From Anagrus nilaparvatae (lineage: Eukaryota; Arthropoda; Insecta; Hymenoptera; Mymaridae), in assembly GCA_022575985.1 (NCBI GenBank), contig JAKSXM010000137.1, positions 19,858,001 to 19,922,000 of the forward strand: a DNA stretch of 64,000 bases, given 5' to 3'. The notes beneath the pieces are model-generated. The model did no database searches. It was not told the DNA's origin and saw nothing but the letters and a program-made list of their open reading frames with translations. Both the position numbers and the translations under genes were made by a program. Shown piece by piece: positions 10,361 to 21,399 of this stretch (the stretch's first letter is position 1; each line of letters opens with the position of its first letter).

Positions 10361-13300
10361 ATTAAAGTTGTCATAAATTTACTTAAATTGCTCAACTTCT
10401 TATTTATAGATTAACCTTAAAACTGAAAATTATAGGAAAAAGTGTTGTTTTAATATATTTAATTTATATACATGTTTAAATATATGTATATGTATATATA
10501 TTTGTGTAAATTTAATTTATATGTATACATATATGTTTGAAAATAGTAGTACATTCTTTATAGTAATAATCGATTATGCTCACTTTATTAAAAATGCTCA
10601 AACTACTTATACTGTACAGCAGGCAGAATTAAAAATAAGTCAAAATCTAGAGCCTCAAAAAAACAATACCCCAGATTACAATTACTATTCTCCATCTTGC
10701 CTTAGATAGTAATTAAATTTTTATTCACTCTGGGTAATTTTTTGTTTTTTTTTGGTCAAGGGTTGTATAAAATTATATTTCTGTCTATACTCACATTGAA
10801 ATTAATAATGTTTCTAGCTAATTTTTTTTGAATAATTTTGTATTTGTATATATTATTTGAAATAAGTAATGGATTTTTCCAAAAAATTAAAATGTTTAAG
10901 TGAGCATTTTTGATTAGGATTGCGACGATCTACAATTTTTATACCTAATAGAAACTAGAATTTGATAAAAAAACAAAAATGACTTTTTTCGCGGTATTTT
11001 ATATTGAATATGTAATTACAATTAATATCGGAACTAATTTTTTAAAAACATTTTTGTCAGTTTAAAATTGTCATCTATGTTGTTTCAGAAAAAAAAAAGT
11101 TTTAATTTTTTTAAATGTAATAGTGGAAAAAGAAAACTCTAGTATTTAAAAAAAAGGACAAGACTTAGCCAACTAGAAAAATGTAATTATTGAGTTATTT
11201 CTTCATTATTGAAAATATTTTATATAAAAATATATATATTTTACGTTTTCATAAAAAAAAAGATGATATAAAAATTGTCATCGAAATATTTTCCTAAAAA
11301 GTATAAATAAATGAATAATTATGAGAACATAAAATATGTGCTAAATGGCATTTTGTAAGTTCTTTATCGTTACTTAATTTATAAAAAAATTAACTGAAAA
11401 ATCTATATCGCTTACTACATTTGTAACGGTAAAGATTGCTGTAAATATATATATTTCAATTTGTATATATACATTTTAATATTAAAGTTTTTTTTGGCGT
11501 AAAATTCAAATAATTTTCATATTAATTTTATTTTAATGAATGAAAAAAAAAAAAAACATTTTAAAAAAATTATGACCGTAAAATAAATAGCTTTTTGTTA
11601 AATAATATTTTTTTATTAAAAAAAAAAAAAGAAATAAATTTTCCAAGCAACGCTTTGGACAAAAAAAAAGTAATTTATCATTTTTTTAAAAAAATATACG
11701 ATAAATGTAAAAAAATCATGTTTCAAATTTTTTTTATAAAAAAAAAAAAAAATAAAAAAAATAAAATGTTAAACTTTGTATATTATGCTGTTAATTTAAA
11801 TAAAATATTGGATTTTGTGATGATTTCCAATAAAAAAGTCATGTAAAATATTTAAAAATATTTAAAATCTTGAATCTTAAAATTTGTGACCTTTCCAATA
11901 ATAAATAATAATATGCATTAAAAAAGTAGATAAAAATAGTTCAATAATAATTTTTGAATTGTTTTTTTTTAAACTTGGGAAAGGCATGATTTTGTTTACT
12001 AATAATAATTAGCATGTTTTTGTTTGTTTTTTTTATGTTTCAAATTACCTTAAAAGTGTTTTTTCGTCTGCAATCCTATAATAAGATTGATAATGTGCTT
12101 TTATATAGTTATTTAGTATAAATAATTATAAATTATTTGTGGTTGTGTGCATGAAGTGTTTTTTCAGTTTACTCAGTGGTGGATCGTGAACCTCTAATTT
12201 ACAAGAAACAACTTCAACAAGGATCCAACTATTATTTGAATCTCTGATGTTTTTCATTTTTTTTTGTGCGGTAAAGAAAATATATTAAAAATGAGCTTTT
12301 TTGTACATATAGAAATAAATCTAGAATATTTTGTATGCTGCATGAAAGAATATAAAAAAAAGAAACTTTTTGATAATATTTATAATTTTTCTAAGTAATA
12401 ATTTTCGAAAAAAATTAACTTTTTGAAAAGATACATTGTCTGATTATAAATTAAAAGGGTTCATATTATGTATATTTGTATTTAAATTATATGTTTTATT
12501 TTAAATAAGCAGTACCCATGAGTTCATTTTTAACTATAAAGTGTAGTTAACAAATTAATAATTTAAATAAATTTAAATTTGTTATAATTTTAAAACATTA
12601 AAATATAAATAAATAATATTTATTTATTGTATATTATAAAGACAATAATATTGCATGTATCATATATTATATTGTTATTGATTTTTAATCATTAATAATT
12701 GTTTATGTATAGAAAAAAAAAAATCATTTTATTTATGTTAAATGAAATATAAAATTAATTAGATGTTTGTAAAAAAATATACCTAATATTTTACATTGTC
12801 ATAATAAATTGCATTATTATAAAGACAATTTTATATTTTTTATTAATCATGATTTTTATCTTTTATTTTTCTAAAAATTTATTATGAATCTGTAACTGAT
12901 TCTAAACAAGGAAAAAAAGATCTTTTGGTTTCCAATCTATGCAGAAATAGATTTTTGGCTTTTTTCATTTTTTACGTTATTTCATTTTTTAATACCTATA
13001 TATATAGCAATAATTAGGGATTTGGTTACAATATTTACCTATGTCAAAATCGAAGTTAAGAAAGGTTTTTATATTAGTTTGTCACCTGAAAAAGTCTTAC
13101 ACTGGCAAATTGCTTTTCTTGAATTTTGCTTTATTTGCTTGAACTTTCAAGTAAAATTTATACTTGTCCTAATATATTATATAATTGACTTTTACAAGTC
13201 CTCGAACAACTTCTATAGGCTTGAAACCTACTTACAAGGTGAGTTCATGAGCACACTTGGAAAATCAAATGAAAGCAAATAAGTATAAGAATCAGGTAAT

Positions 13301-13880
13301 TATGTAATCATCCCTTTGCCATCAGAATATAATAAAAGCTTTAAAATATTTTATTTATATAGAAAAAATAAAAATCTGAGCTAATAGAGAATATATTCTA
13401 TATAAATTGTATTATTTCTTTCGAATCGTTTAATTATATCAATTTTTTTAAATATTTTATTCAAATAGGTTGCTTGAGTAATAAAGCGTTAAATCTAATT
13501 TTAAAAACCCATTTAACATTTTTTTATTATAATATGCCATTCGAATTATCTCCCTGATGGCCGAGTACTCGAATTTACACCTTTAAACGTGTATACTGCA
13601 CTGTCGAGGCCTTAAATAAGCACTCGCGTACTAACGATGCGAGCCGCGATAGTTTCCTGATCGGGTGCTATAACGCTTTTTCATAGCATTAGATTAGAGA
13701 TTAGTTGTCTGCTGGTTGATTATTATTATTCACTTAAACTAATTTAGGTAAGGCCATTTCCAGTATTTGAGATTTATTAATAAGTAAAGCTTTAAATAAA
13801 TTAGTCAAAATTTTATTGAATTCTTTTTTGGTACGTACAGAGAGTATTCAGAAATTAGTGCGCACGGCACGTGTTCCGTT
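10361..13880. other. Gene-free AT-rich region downstream of CEPT1
   Basis: Contains the presumed CEPT1 3' UTR and then very AT-rich DNA with many poly-A and poly-T runs (for example 11540-11770). The frames present are short, rich in Lys/Asn/Phe/Ile and lack domains, so none is called. A more GC-rich patch at 13545-13680 is unexplained. Confidence 0.5.
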
Positions 13881-13890
13881 TTAAATTTCC

Positions 13891-14676
13891 CGTAAATGGA
13901 CGCTTTCTCACCGTCCCATTAGTTTAATTTTAATTAAAATAAAAAAAGAAAATTAGAAAAATGATCTATGAAAAATTCTGCAGATGCGATAACTCTCCCT
14001 TTTCGCGGAAAATTTTTCTAAAACAGTATAATAAATAAAAGAAAATTCTGTACCAAAAAATCGTCTGCTATTACATTGATGCACGCGGAGCAGACGATTT
14101 TTTGGTACAGAATTTTCTTTTATTTATTATACTGTTTTAGAAAAATTTTCCGCGAAAAGGGAGAGTTATCGCATCTGCAGAATTTTTCATAGATCATTTT
14201 TCTAATTTTCTTTTTTTATTTTAATTAAAATTAAAGACGTATGTCCGTGGAGTGAAACAGATATATAGTTCTTTTCGGACCTCTTTCTCCCTGTCGCGAG
14301 TTTCATATAAAAAACTCCAAAATGGTTTTGTTTATATTTTTGTAAATAAACACCTAGGAGCTTTGAAATTTTAGCTATGAGTTTTTATAATAATAAATTA
14401 TATTTTTACCATTTATTGTTTGGAGAACATATCTTTCTTTCTCACAATTTTCGGACCTCTTGCTTCCTCGCGCGTATTCACCGTTAGAGATTTTAAAAAG
14501 TTTTTGTTTATATTTCTGTAAATAAACATCTAGGACCTTTGAAATTTTGGCTATGAGTTTTCACAATTATAATAAAATATATTTTTACTAAATATTATTA
14601 AAATCTGTTCTGTAAATATATCACAGACATACTACCTTAAACTAATGGGAGGGCGAGAAAGCGCCCGTTTACGGGA
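13891..14676. mobile_element. Composite inverted-repeat element containing a 147-bp palindrome and an internal duplication
   Basis: Outer arms at about 13891-13928 and 14638-14676 are imperfect reverse complements (CCCGTAAATGGACGCTTTCTC versus CCCGTAAACGGGCGCTTTCTC when read inwards). Inside lies a perfect palindrome with 147-bp arms, 13923-14069 and 14089-14235. A ~155-bp direct duplication (about 14275-14430 and 14451-14605) shares TTCGGACCTCTT at the start of each unit. No transposase frame is present. The end positions are approximate and no target duplication was confirmed. Confidence 0.6.
13923..14235. repeat. Perfect palindrome, 147-bp arms, 19-base spacer
   Basis: Bases 13923-14069 are the reverse complement of 14089-14235 with no difference seen, separated by 19 bases. 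The outer tips are AT-only and the inner tips read TCGTCTGCT / AGCAGACGA. Such a sequence would form a cruciform or a long RNA hairpin. Confidence 0.85.
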
Positions 14677-14828
14677 TTGGATTACAGCTGAAAAAATGAG
14701 GAACTTTTGAAAGCTACCATTTTTTGATCTAGAGCTCTTTAAAAGCAATGTACCATCGAAAATTTTTTTTCGCCAAAAAATATAAAGTTTCAGGAAAAAT
14801 TTCAGCCTGGTTAGAAGATTTTTCACTA

Positions 14829-15160
14829 ATAGGTATTTGAGAAATCAACTTAAAAAAAAACAGCCTAATCGGATAGCCAGGGAAATTTCCTTTCTGGAAC
14901 CAAGAGGACAACATTTTTCATGTTAATCAGAGTATTTAAGAGAAAAAATAAGAAAAATTATCCCTCTTGTTTCTTACTTTTTTTATAAAAGTCCAAAACA
15001 CAAAAATGGCGGCCAAAAATCAAGATTTCGCTCTGGGAGGCTAAAAATTGGGCTGGTGACTTATTTTTGGTAGTACTTGCAGAAAAAAACACTTTGGGGC
15101 AGTTTTTAAGACCCAACCATAAATTTCATACACACATCATTTAAATATACCCATTAAAAT
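14829..15160. repeat. Partial copy of the repeat family at 49333-49933
   Basis: Shares long blocks with the 49.3-49.9 kb element: GGTATTTGAGAAATC, AGCCAGGGAAATTTCC-like, GTCCAAAACACAAAAATGG-like, AGGCTAAAAATTGGGCTGG and GACTTATTTTTGGTAGTACT. Only the right half is recognisable here; the left half is missing or too changed to see. Confidence 0.65.
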
Positions 15161-15412
15161 ATTTTTTAAAAAATAATGAAATCATGATGTATAAATTGAT
15201 AGGAAAATGAACTGTAGATTTTACTCGGAGTTATTAATTTTATCATGCGAAGCCGATATTTTACCCCCCAAGTCTATTCCCACGCCTAAAAATCAAGTTT
15301 TGCATGGAGATTCTATTTTAACCCAATTGGGCCCAATAGGTGCCTCGGGGGGGTGATTATACCGGGTGGTATTTATTATATCACGTTGGACTCATTTTTA
15401 CGCCTACAATAC

Positions 15413-15478
15413 AGTAAGGGCAACTGGTAGCGTTTTATCTTCGTAAACGAATGGACCCGCGATCGAATCCTCAACAAT
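15413..15478 (+). pseudogene. tRNA-like relic (possibly Thr-like) or SINE head
   Basis: The sequence has a box-A-like GGTAGCG, an anticodon-arm-like CTTCGTAAACGAA (possible CGU anticodon) and a box-B-like CGATCGAATCC. The acceptor arm and T stem do not pair well, and the flanks are not typical of a functional tRNA gene. It is best read as a decayed tRNA or a tRNA-derived SINE head. It could be coincidence. Confidence 0.3.
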
Positions 15479-15659
15479 CCCCATCTGTTCAAGCATTTTT
15501 TTCAATTAAAACAAAAATTTGTAAAATAAATTTAAACAATAAAAAAAATTATTAATTTAAAATTTATTTTAAAAAAATTATATTTAATAATTAAATTATT
15601 ATAGACGTATATGATCATGCATGATATAAAAATAAAATTTTTTTTTTATTTTGTAAATA

Positions 15660-15770
15660 ATATTAGGACGTCCTCAAAGACGTCCTAAAAGACATCATAA
15701 ATTCTTTTAATTAAAAAGTTTTGAAAAAACAATATTAGGAGACGTCCTATAGAACGTTTTTTGGGACGTA
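15660..15770. repeat. Cluster of GACGTCCT palindromic motifs
   Basis: AGGACGTCCT occurs near 15664, followed by GACGTCCTA near 15679 and again near 15738, and by related GGGACGT and GACATC words. It is a short locally repeated motif ~120 bases upstream of F-box/LRR copy 2. No function is evident. Confidence 0.4.
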
Positions 15771-15893
15771 TTTTTTAATGTCCTTATATTTACGCAGGAT
15801 TATATTAAAGCTTTGAAAGATTAACATATGTTAAAGTTTATATTCAAAATTATTTTATTAATCATTTTATTTTAGTGCCTATAAAATAAGAAG

Positions 15894-17549
15894 ATGCCGG
15901 AACCAAATATTCAGGGACTTGGATATGATAATCTTGCATACATTTTTTCTTTTCTCTCTGTATCTGAGAGAGTAAAAATAGAACGCGTTTGTAAGCAATG
16001 GGAAGATGTGGCCAAAAATTCTTGGATTGATTTTAAAAAATTAGATTTATCCATAAAAACTTGGGGTTGTTGTATTTTTGGTCCAGAACAAACAGTAACC
16101 AAAAATAATGATCACATTCTTCAAAAAGTTTTATCAAGATGCAACAATTATATCAAAAGTATTGAATTAATCTATTATTACAATTTTGATAATAATGAAC
16201 CTAACGGAGAAAATTTTGATCTCAACTGCTTGGCAAAATGTCCTAATGTAGAAAGCATTAATCTAAAAGCACCAATAAAAATACTTATTTCTCAAATTAA
16301 GAATATGATAGATGTTTGTAATAATATTTCTCAGTTAAAGTTATCAAAAATCAGAGAATTCAATACTGACTCAAATGGTTGGAATTCCGATTTTGAAAGC
16401 AAGTTAATTACTTTATGTTCAAAAAATAAAAAATTACAGATTATAAATTTAAATAATATATTTGTAAGTGATAATCTTTTGAAAAGCTGCCCAAAAAATT
16501 CCATAAATGCTATAACAATAAAAAAAAAGACTAATTTTGAAAAACCAGAAACTTTTTTGACGAATTTAAAAAATTTGAAAATATTGAGTGTAAACTTGGA
16601 TAATTCCATGGGAAGTAAAACTTTTTTGAGTTTAATTTCAGGCATTTGTTTTAATATCACAAAACTAACTTTAGACTTAAACAAGAAGAGCTATGAACGT
16701 GAACTAGCTAAACTTTTTGCTGTCTCCAAGCTTCAGAAACTAAGTTTAAAAAATGCAAACATCACAGGAAAATGTTTGTTAAATTTGAAAGATGAGTATA
16801 TCAAGGATATAAAATTGTTTCAATGCAATTTTATTGAATTCTCTTATTTAATTGGGATATTGAAACAGTTAAAAAACTTATGTTCAATCAAATTAGAGTT
16901 TTCTCGTGATTCCCCATCCACGAGTCAATGCTTAGAAGCTATTTCAAATCAGTCTCACTTGGAAAAACTATATTGGAATAATTTGTCTGGCAGTATAAAT
17001 TATATATTACAATTAAAAAATTTGAAAATTTTGGATATTAGCCGAAATCAATTAGTAACAGACAAGTTTTTATCAGCTGTCAGTAAGCATTTATTAAACT
17101 TATTGTATATCAATGTTGGGGGTTGTCACCTTGTGACAGATCAAGGTCTTAGAGAAGTATCTAAATTACCAAAGTTAAAACATTTTTTTTTTACTGGATT
17201 ATATGTAACAGGCGAAGGGTTTGGTCCCATGCCAAATTTGGTAACACTCAGCTGTTTTAATTGTAATAGAATAAAAGAAGAGTTCTTGTGTAAAATCGTT
17301 GAAAATTCTATAAACTTGCAGTATCTTGATATTAATTTTTGTAAATCAATATCAAATGACTTCTTTAAATTTGCTAATAGAATTGTTTCTAAGAGATCTC
17401 ATACAATATTATCAATTTTTTTTATGGATGCAAAACGAGTTGCAAAAGAAGTTAAAATGTCTGAAAATTTAAAATTAATTCATCAAGAAAGCTTATTTTA
17501 TGCTTCATTTGAGGATTATTTTGATTTATTAAAATTGTCAAAACTTTGA
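15894..17549 (+). CDS. F-box/leucine-rich-repeat protein, copy 2 (551 aa)
   Basis: Single open frame of 551 codons and inverted paralogue of the gene at 2949-4610. It has the same layout: an N-terminal F-box (~10-46) and then irregular FBXL-type LRRs to the end. It is probably a substrate receptor of an SCF ubiquitin ligase; no target is known. Homology to copy 1 extends ~90 bases upstream (including a TTTTATTTTAG acceptor-like site and an in-frame TAA before the ATG) and ~220 bases downstream, so the duplicated block covers about 15.80-17.77 kb. The first ~80 codons are almost identical in DNA (one silent and one replacement change), whereas codons ~398-466 carry many amino-acid replacements. 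The 3' UTR has an extra ~80 bases that look like a local duplication. AATAAA-type signals lie near 17612 and 17687. Confidence 0.88.
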   Translation: MPEPNIQGLGYDNLAYIFSFLSVSERVKIERVCKQWEDVAKNSWIDFKKLDLSIKTWGCCIFGPEQTVTKNNDHILQKVLSRCNNYIKSIELIYYYNFDNNEPNGENFDLNCLAKCPNVESINLKAPIKILISQIKNMIDVCNNISQLKLSKIREFNTDSNGWNSDFESKLITLCSKNKKLQIINLNNIFVSDNLLKSCPKNSINAITIKKKTNFEKPETFLTNLKNLKILSVNLDNSMGSKTFLSLISGICFNITKLTLDLNKKSYERELAKLFAVSKLQKLSLKNANITGKCLLNLKDEYIKDIKLFQCNFIEFSYLIGILKQLKNLCSIKLEFSRDSPSTSQCLEAISNQSHLEKLYWNNLSGSINYILQLKNLKILDISRNQLVTDKFLSAVSKHLLNLLYINVGGCHLVTDQGLREVSKLPKLKHFFFTGLYVTGEGFGPMPNLVTLSCFNCNRIKEEFLCKIVENSINLQYLDINFCKSISNDFFKFANRIVSKRSHTILSIFFMDAKRVAKEVKMSENLKLIHQESLFYASFEDYFDLLKLSKL

Positions 17550-17823
17550 ATATGTAATTTTAATTTAGTTATTCATATAAAGATTAACTATTTTTAAATA
17601 TTTTTTTATAAATAAAAATATAATTCTTGAAATTTTTGTTTAGTTATTCTTATATATAAATTAAATGTACTTTTATATTATTTTGAAAATAAAAATATTT
17701 ATTATAAATCTGTAAAGTTTAAATTAAAATTTTATTGGATGATTGAAACTTTAAACAGTTAATTAATGTAACAGAAAATAAAAACTACCCATGTATTTAA
17801 AAATTCAAAGTATTATACATGAT

Positions 17824-20763
17824 ATGAGAAACTTCTATGCTTCTATTTTAATTAAGTATTACCAGCTAACAAAATAATAAATTTTTCAAAAGTATTGTTA
17901 TACTCTGCCGAGCACAGCGAGGCATTTTAGCTCTAGCTATATTATTTTTTTAAAAAATACTCAAAAATTTTGTCCAATTACATACGGTCTTATTTTTTAT
18001 TAAATTTAATAAGTTTTTGAACCAAAATATTCTAAATTAAATAAGTGGAAAAACTTTCCTTTTAAAAAAAAAAAATATGGCGCGCACCTAGTACTCCCTA
18101 AATATAGTTGCGCGCGCTACGTAAACTTTAAATCGACTTTCCCTTACTACCCTTAAAAAAATATTGAGAGCTTTTTTCTTTATCTTTAATTTTAACTATC
18201 TTTTTTTATTTTACTATACATACGTATGATAGTTATCAACCGTATGCTGGCGTCACAATATATATATATATATATATATAGCCTTCTAAAAATGAGCTTT
18301 TGACGGCTACGACGACGGCGCAAAATAATGTATATATTTTATAGTAAAGTAACAAGGAAGAGAACCCCTCAGTTTTCGTTAAACTATATAACAATGTGAA
18401 TATAAAAATTTATTTTTGATTTTTTTTTTGGTGAAATCAAAAATTTTTTAATAACATATATAACATATATATATAAATTTTTAAGTTTTATTATGATCTT
18501 GCTGTAAATACTGTATTATATTATATTGTATACAAGTAAGTTAATATAATTATTTAATTTACTATAATACTGGGTGTATTTATATATATGTATGTGTGTG
18601 CGTGCGTGTGTGGCTGTATAATATTCATTCAGTAGTTACTTTTTATTACGTTTATACAAATTCTATGAAATTGTGAAGACGTATTTAATGATATTAAAAA
18701 TATTTTTTTGTCGTCTGACTAAAATCAGACTTTATCTACTGAAAATATTCTTCTCGAGCGCGTATATTTTATTTATTCTCCTTTAAGTTTTGTATTTCAA
18801 GAACAAGATATTTTTCTATTATGTTTTTTTCTACTTTAAGCAATGGTGTGTAAGTAAAATGAGAGAATTTTTTTTTTGTCTTTTATATTAAAGGGAAAAA
18901 AGCCATTTAGAGTCTTTAATTCTATTATCAAAAGTAAATCGATCTTATGCGTGATTATATTTAACAAAACAAAATTTAATTTGCTAAAAAAAATATTTAT
19001 CTGATTATTTTCTAATTTAAATAAAATTTAGAACACTTCAGTTTTTTAGACCTTGAAAAAAAGTTGTTTCATTTTTTTAATTGTAAAAATTTAAAAGACA
19101 TGTTTAACTATATATACATTACAAGTGGAAAAGCATATATATATATATATAACAGTGTATTTGTGTACGTGATATTGCAAGTATTTTTTTATCTTTTTTG
19201 AAACAAATACATACATTCGACTGTTATAATGTCACGTTTGATAATAAAATTTTACAGTTATTTAAGATCAAGGAAATTTGCATTTTTTTTTAGTGATGTT
19301 TTATTTACGTTTTAATAAAAAATTAACTGTTTTATTTTTTCAATCGATATTGTTTATTTGGTTCATTTGTTTTAGAGATAGAGTTTAATTTAAGTGATTG
19401 AAAATTGGTATCGATGATTTTAGTTATTGAAGATTATTTGCTTGTGATTTTAGCTAATGATATGATTTGGTTAAATAGGGAAATTTAAGATTCGTAGAGG
19501 GAAAGTAACACTAGTGGATTTTATTTTTAGTACACTGGGGGGTTGCTGTGCTTGAATTTTAATTAATTTTATTAACTATCATACGAATATTACTAATTTT
19601 TTGAAATTAAAAAAATAAATGAAGATTATTTATTCGCACATTTTATTTAGATTATTCACAAAAAATTATCTACCAAGGTATAATAACTTTTTTTTTAGCT
19701 CAGAAAATAAATTAACGAGGAAACTTGATAAGTTAATTTATATTAGCATACATTTTTTTTTTCAAATTAAATATAAAAAGTTGTATCCACAACATAAAAT
19801 AAGTTTAAAATAAAATATTTTTTGATTTTTTGTAGTACATAACACAATAATAACGCAGGCAAATGTCTACGAATAAGTTTGAATTTAAAAAAAATTTGGT
19901 GCTACGCCGCGCCATAAACGTCAAAAATGAAAACTTATTCTAAAAAGATATTACTTTGTTTTAGATATCCCCATATTTGTAAAGTCAAAATATGGCTAAA
20001 ATATCTTATTGTACCCCAAAAAATGATAGTATATTAAGTATCGAGGGCACAAGAGTTTTGAAATTAGCGTGACGTTAATTTCTGAAATTTCTCACCCATG
20101 CTGCATACGACATTATTTGTCTACTGAAGCGTAGAAAATTCAAATTTTACGCCTGGAAGGGCATAAGAAAATTTAACTTTAACCTAAGAAATCAGTAATG
20201 AAAAGCTTTAATATTTTTCCAAATTCTTATGCCAATGACAGTTGATCCTTTAACAAAATCAGCGGAAGAAGTTTTTCATTTTATATTATTGAAATCCATA
20301 TTTGCAATAAAGATGAAAATAACCCAAATACATCATGCGTAAAAAAACGTGATTTTTTCGATCTAAAAAAAAAAGTTTTATATTTTTTCATTTTGTATAA
20401 TATTTTTCTTTTCTTTTATAACAATAAAAATAAATAATAAGTTTTCGTTTTCAATAGATACGAGTTTCATGACTTTAAGAAAAAATTTTATTGAAAAGTT
20501 AAAAATAAGAGTAATTTCTTCGATACACATATAAGTACACGTATACATTTTTTATAAATCTAATACTCTAGAAAAAGTAGTTATTTGTCAAATAGTATAA
20601 ATCTTTCTTAAGATTATAATTTAATAAACTTTATGATTGTTAGTTTATTGTCGATTAATAAGAAAAATAATATTTTTGTTATTGATATCCTAGGCTGTAA
20701 AAAATCTTGTTCATTGATAAGACTTGGATTAGTGAGTTTATTATCAGGTAGTAATATTGCATA
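17824..20763. other. Gene-free AT-rich region with microsatellites
   Basis: No gene is supported. It holds a (TA)n run at about 18260-18282, a GT/GC-rich simple stretch at about 18586-18610 and further TA runs near 19135-19150. Frames such as the one at 19619-19813 are low-complexity and not called. Confidence 0.5.
20036..20190. repeat. Diverged repeat with AAGAGTTTTGA..AGCGTGA core, copy 1
   Basis: Contains GGGCACAAGAGTTTTGAAAT followed by TAGCGTGACG, similar to 21270-21305 (GGGCAAAAGAGTTTTGACAC then TAGCGTGAAT). Related words occur near 50185-50215 and 51990-52110. Ends are not defined; this is a weakly conserved dispersed family. Confidence 0.4.
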
Positions 20764-21092
20764 CACTGTAAAAAGTAACTTTCTTATATTCACAAAAAAA
20801 ATAAAATATTTTCCAAAAATTAATAATTTTTCGAAAAAAATCGTAAAAATTTAGTATATTAACTAAAAATTTGAGTATTTCCGATTTTTTTTTGTAAATT
20901 TATGAGAAAAATTGTTAATTTACAATTTTTTTTCGAAAATTTACTTGGTAATTTACAAATTTTTTCGTAAATTCATAAGAAAAAATCGAGAATTCTCAAA
21001 ATTGTAGTTAATATACTAATTTAGTAAATTTACTAATTTTTCGAAAATATTCTATTTTTTTTGTGAATCTAAGAAAGTTACTTTTTATAGTG
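20764..21092. mobile_element. 329-bp Tc1/mariner-like MITE, copy A
   Basis: The ends read CACTGTAAAAAGTAACTTTC and its near-exact reverse complement, flanked by TA (20762-20763 and 21093-21094). The interior is palindromic AT-rich DNA with TTCGAAAA and ACTAAATTTAGTA-type motifs. Further copies lie at 24963-26362 (interrupted) and 41808-42152. There is no transposase frame. Confidence 0.8.
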
Positions 21093-21199
21093 TATTTAGC
21101 GTTTGGAAATTATTAAAATTTATTTTATTTATAATTGCCCAACATTTTTTAACTTTTCTTGCTAATACGCTTTTTATAAAAATAGTATATTTTGCCCTC

Positions 21200-21380
21200 T
21201 CGGGCGTAAAACTTGGTACAGAATTTTCTGTATTCGTTGAACACGTAGGCAGGCAGAAAATATTACAAGCATCATGGGCAAAAGAGTTTTGACACTAGCG
21301 TGAATGTGTATCACTCGTGCTAACCCTAGTGCCAAAACTTTTACACCTTTGATACATAATATTCTATTTTAAGCCTAGAA
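21200..21380. repeat. Diverged repeat with AAGAGTTTTGA..AGCGTGA core, copy 2
   Basis: Related to 20036-20190 and to about 51945-52120. The block GCAAAAGAGTTTTGACACTAG is followed ~50 bases later by a partly inverted CTAGTGCCAAAACTTTTACA, so the unit can fold back on itself. Confidence 0.4.
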
Positions 21381-21399
21381 TTTAATAAATTTTACGTTA

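Noticed and set aside
13022..13282. 86-codon open frame
   Set aside because: No domain, AT-driven composition, no splice partners; likely chance.
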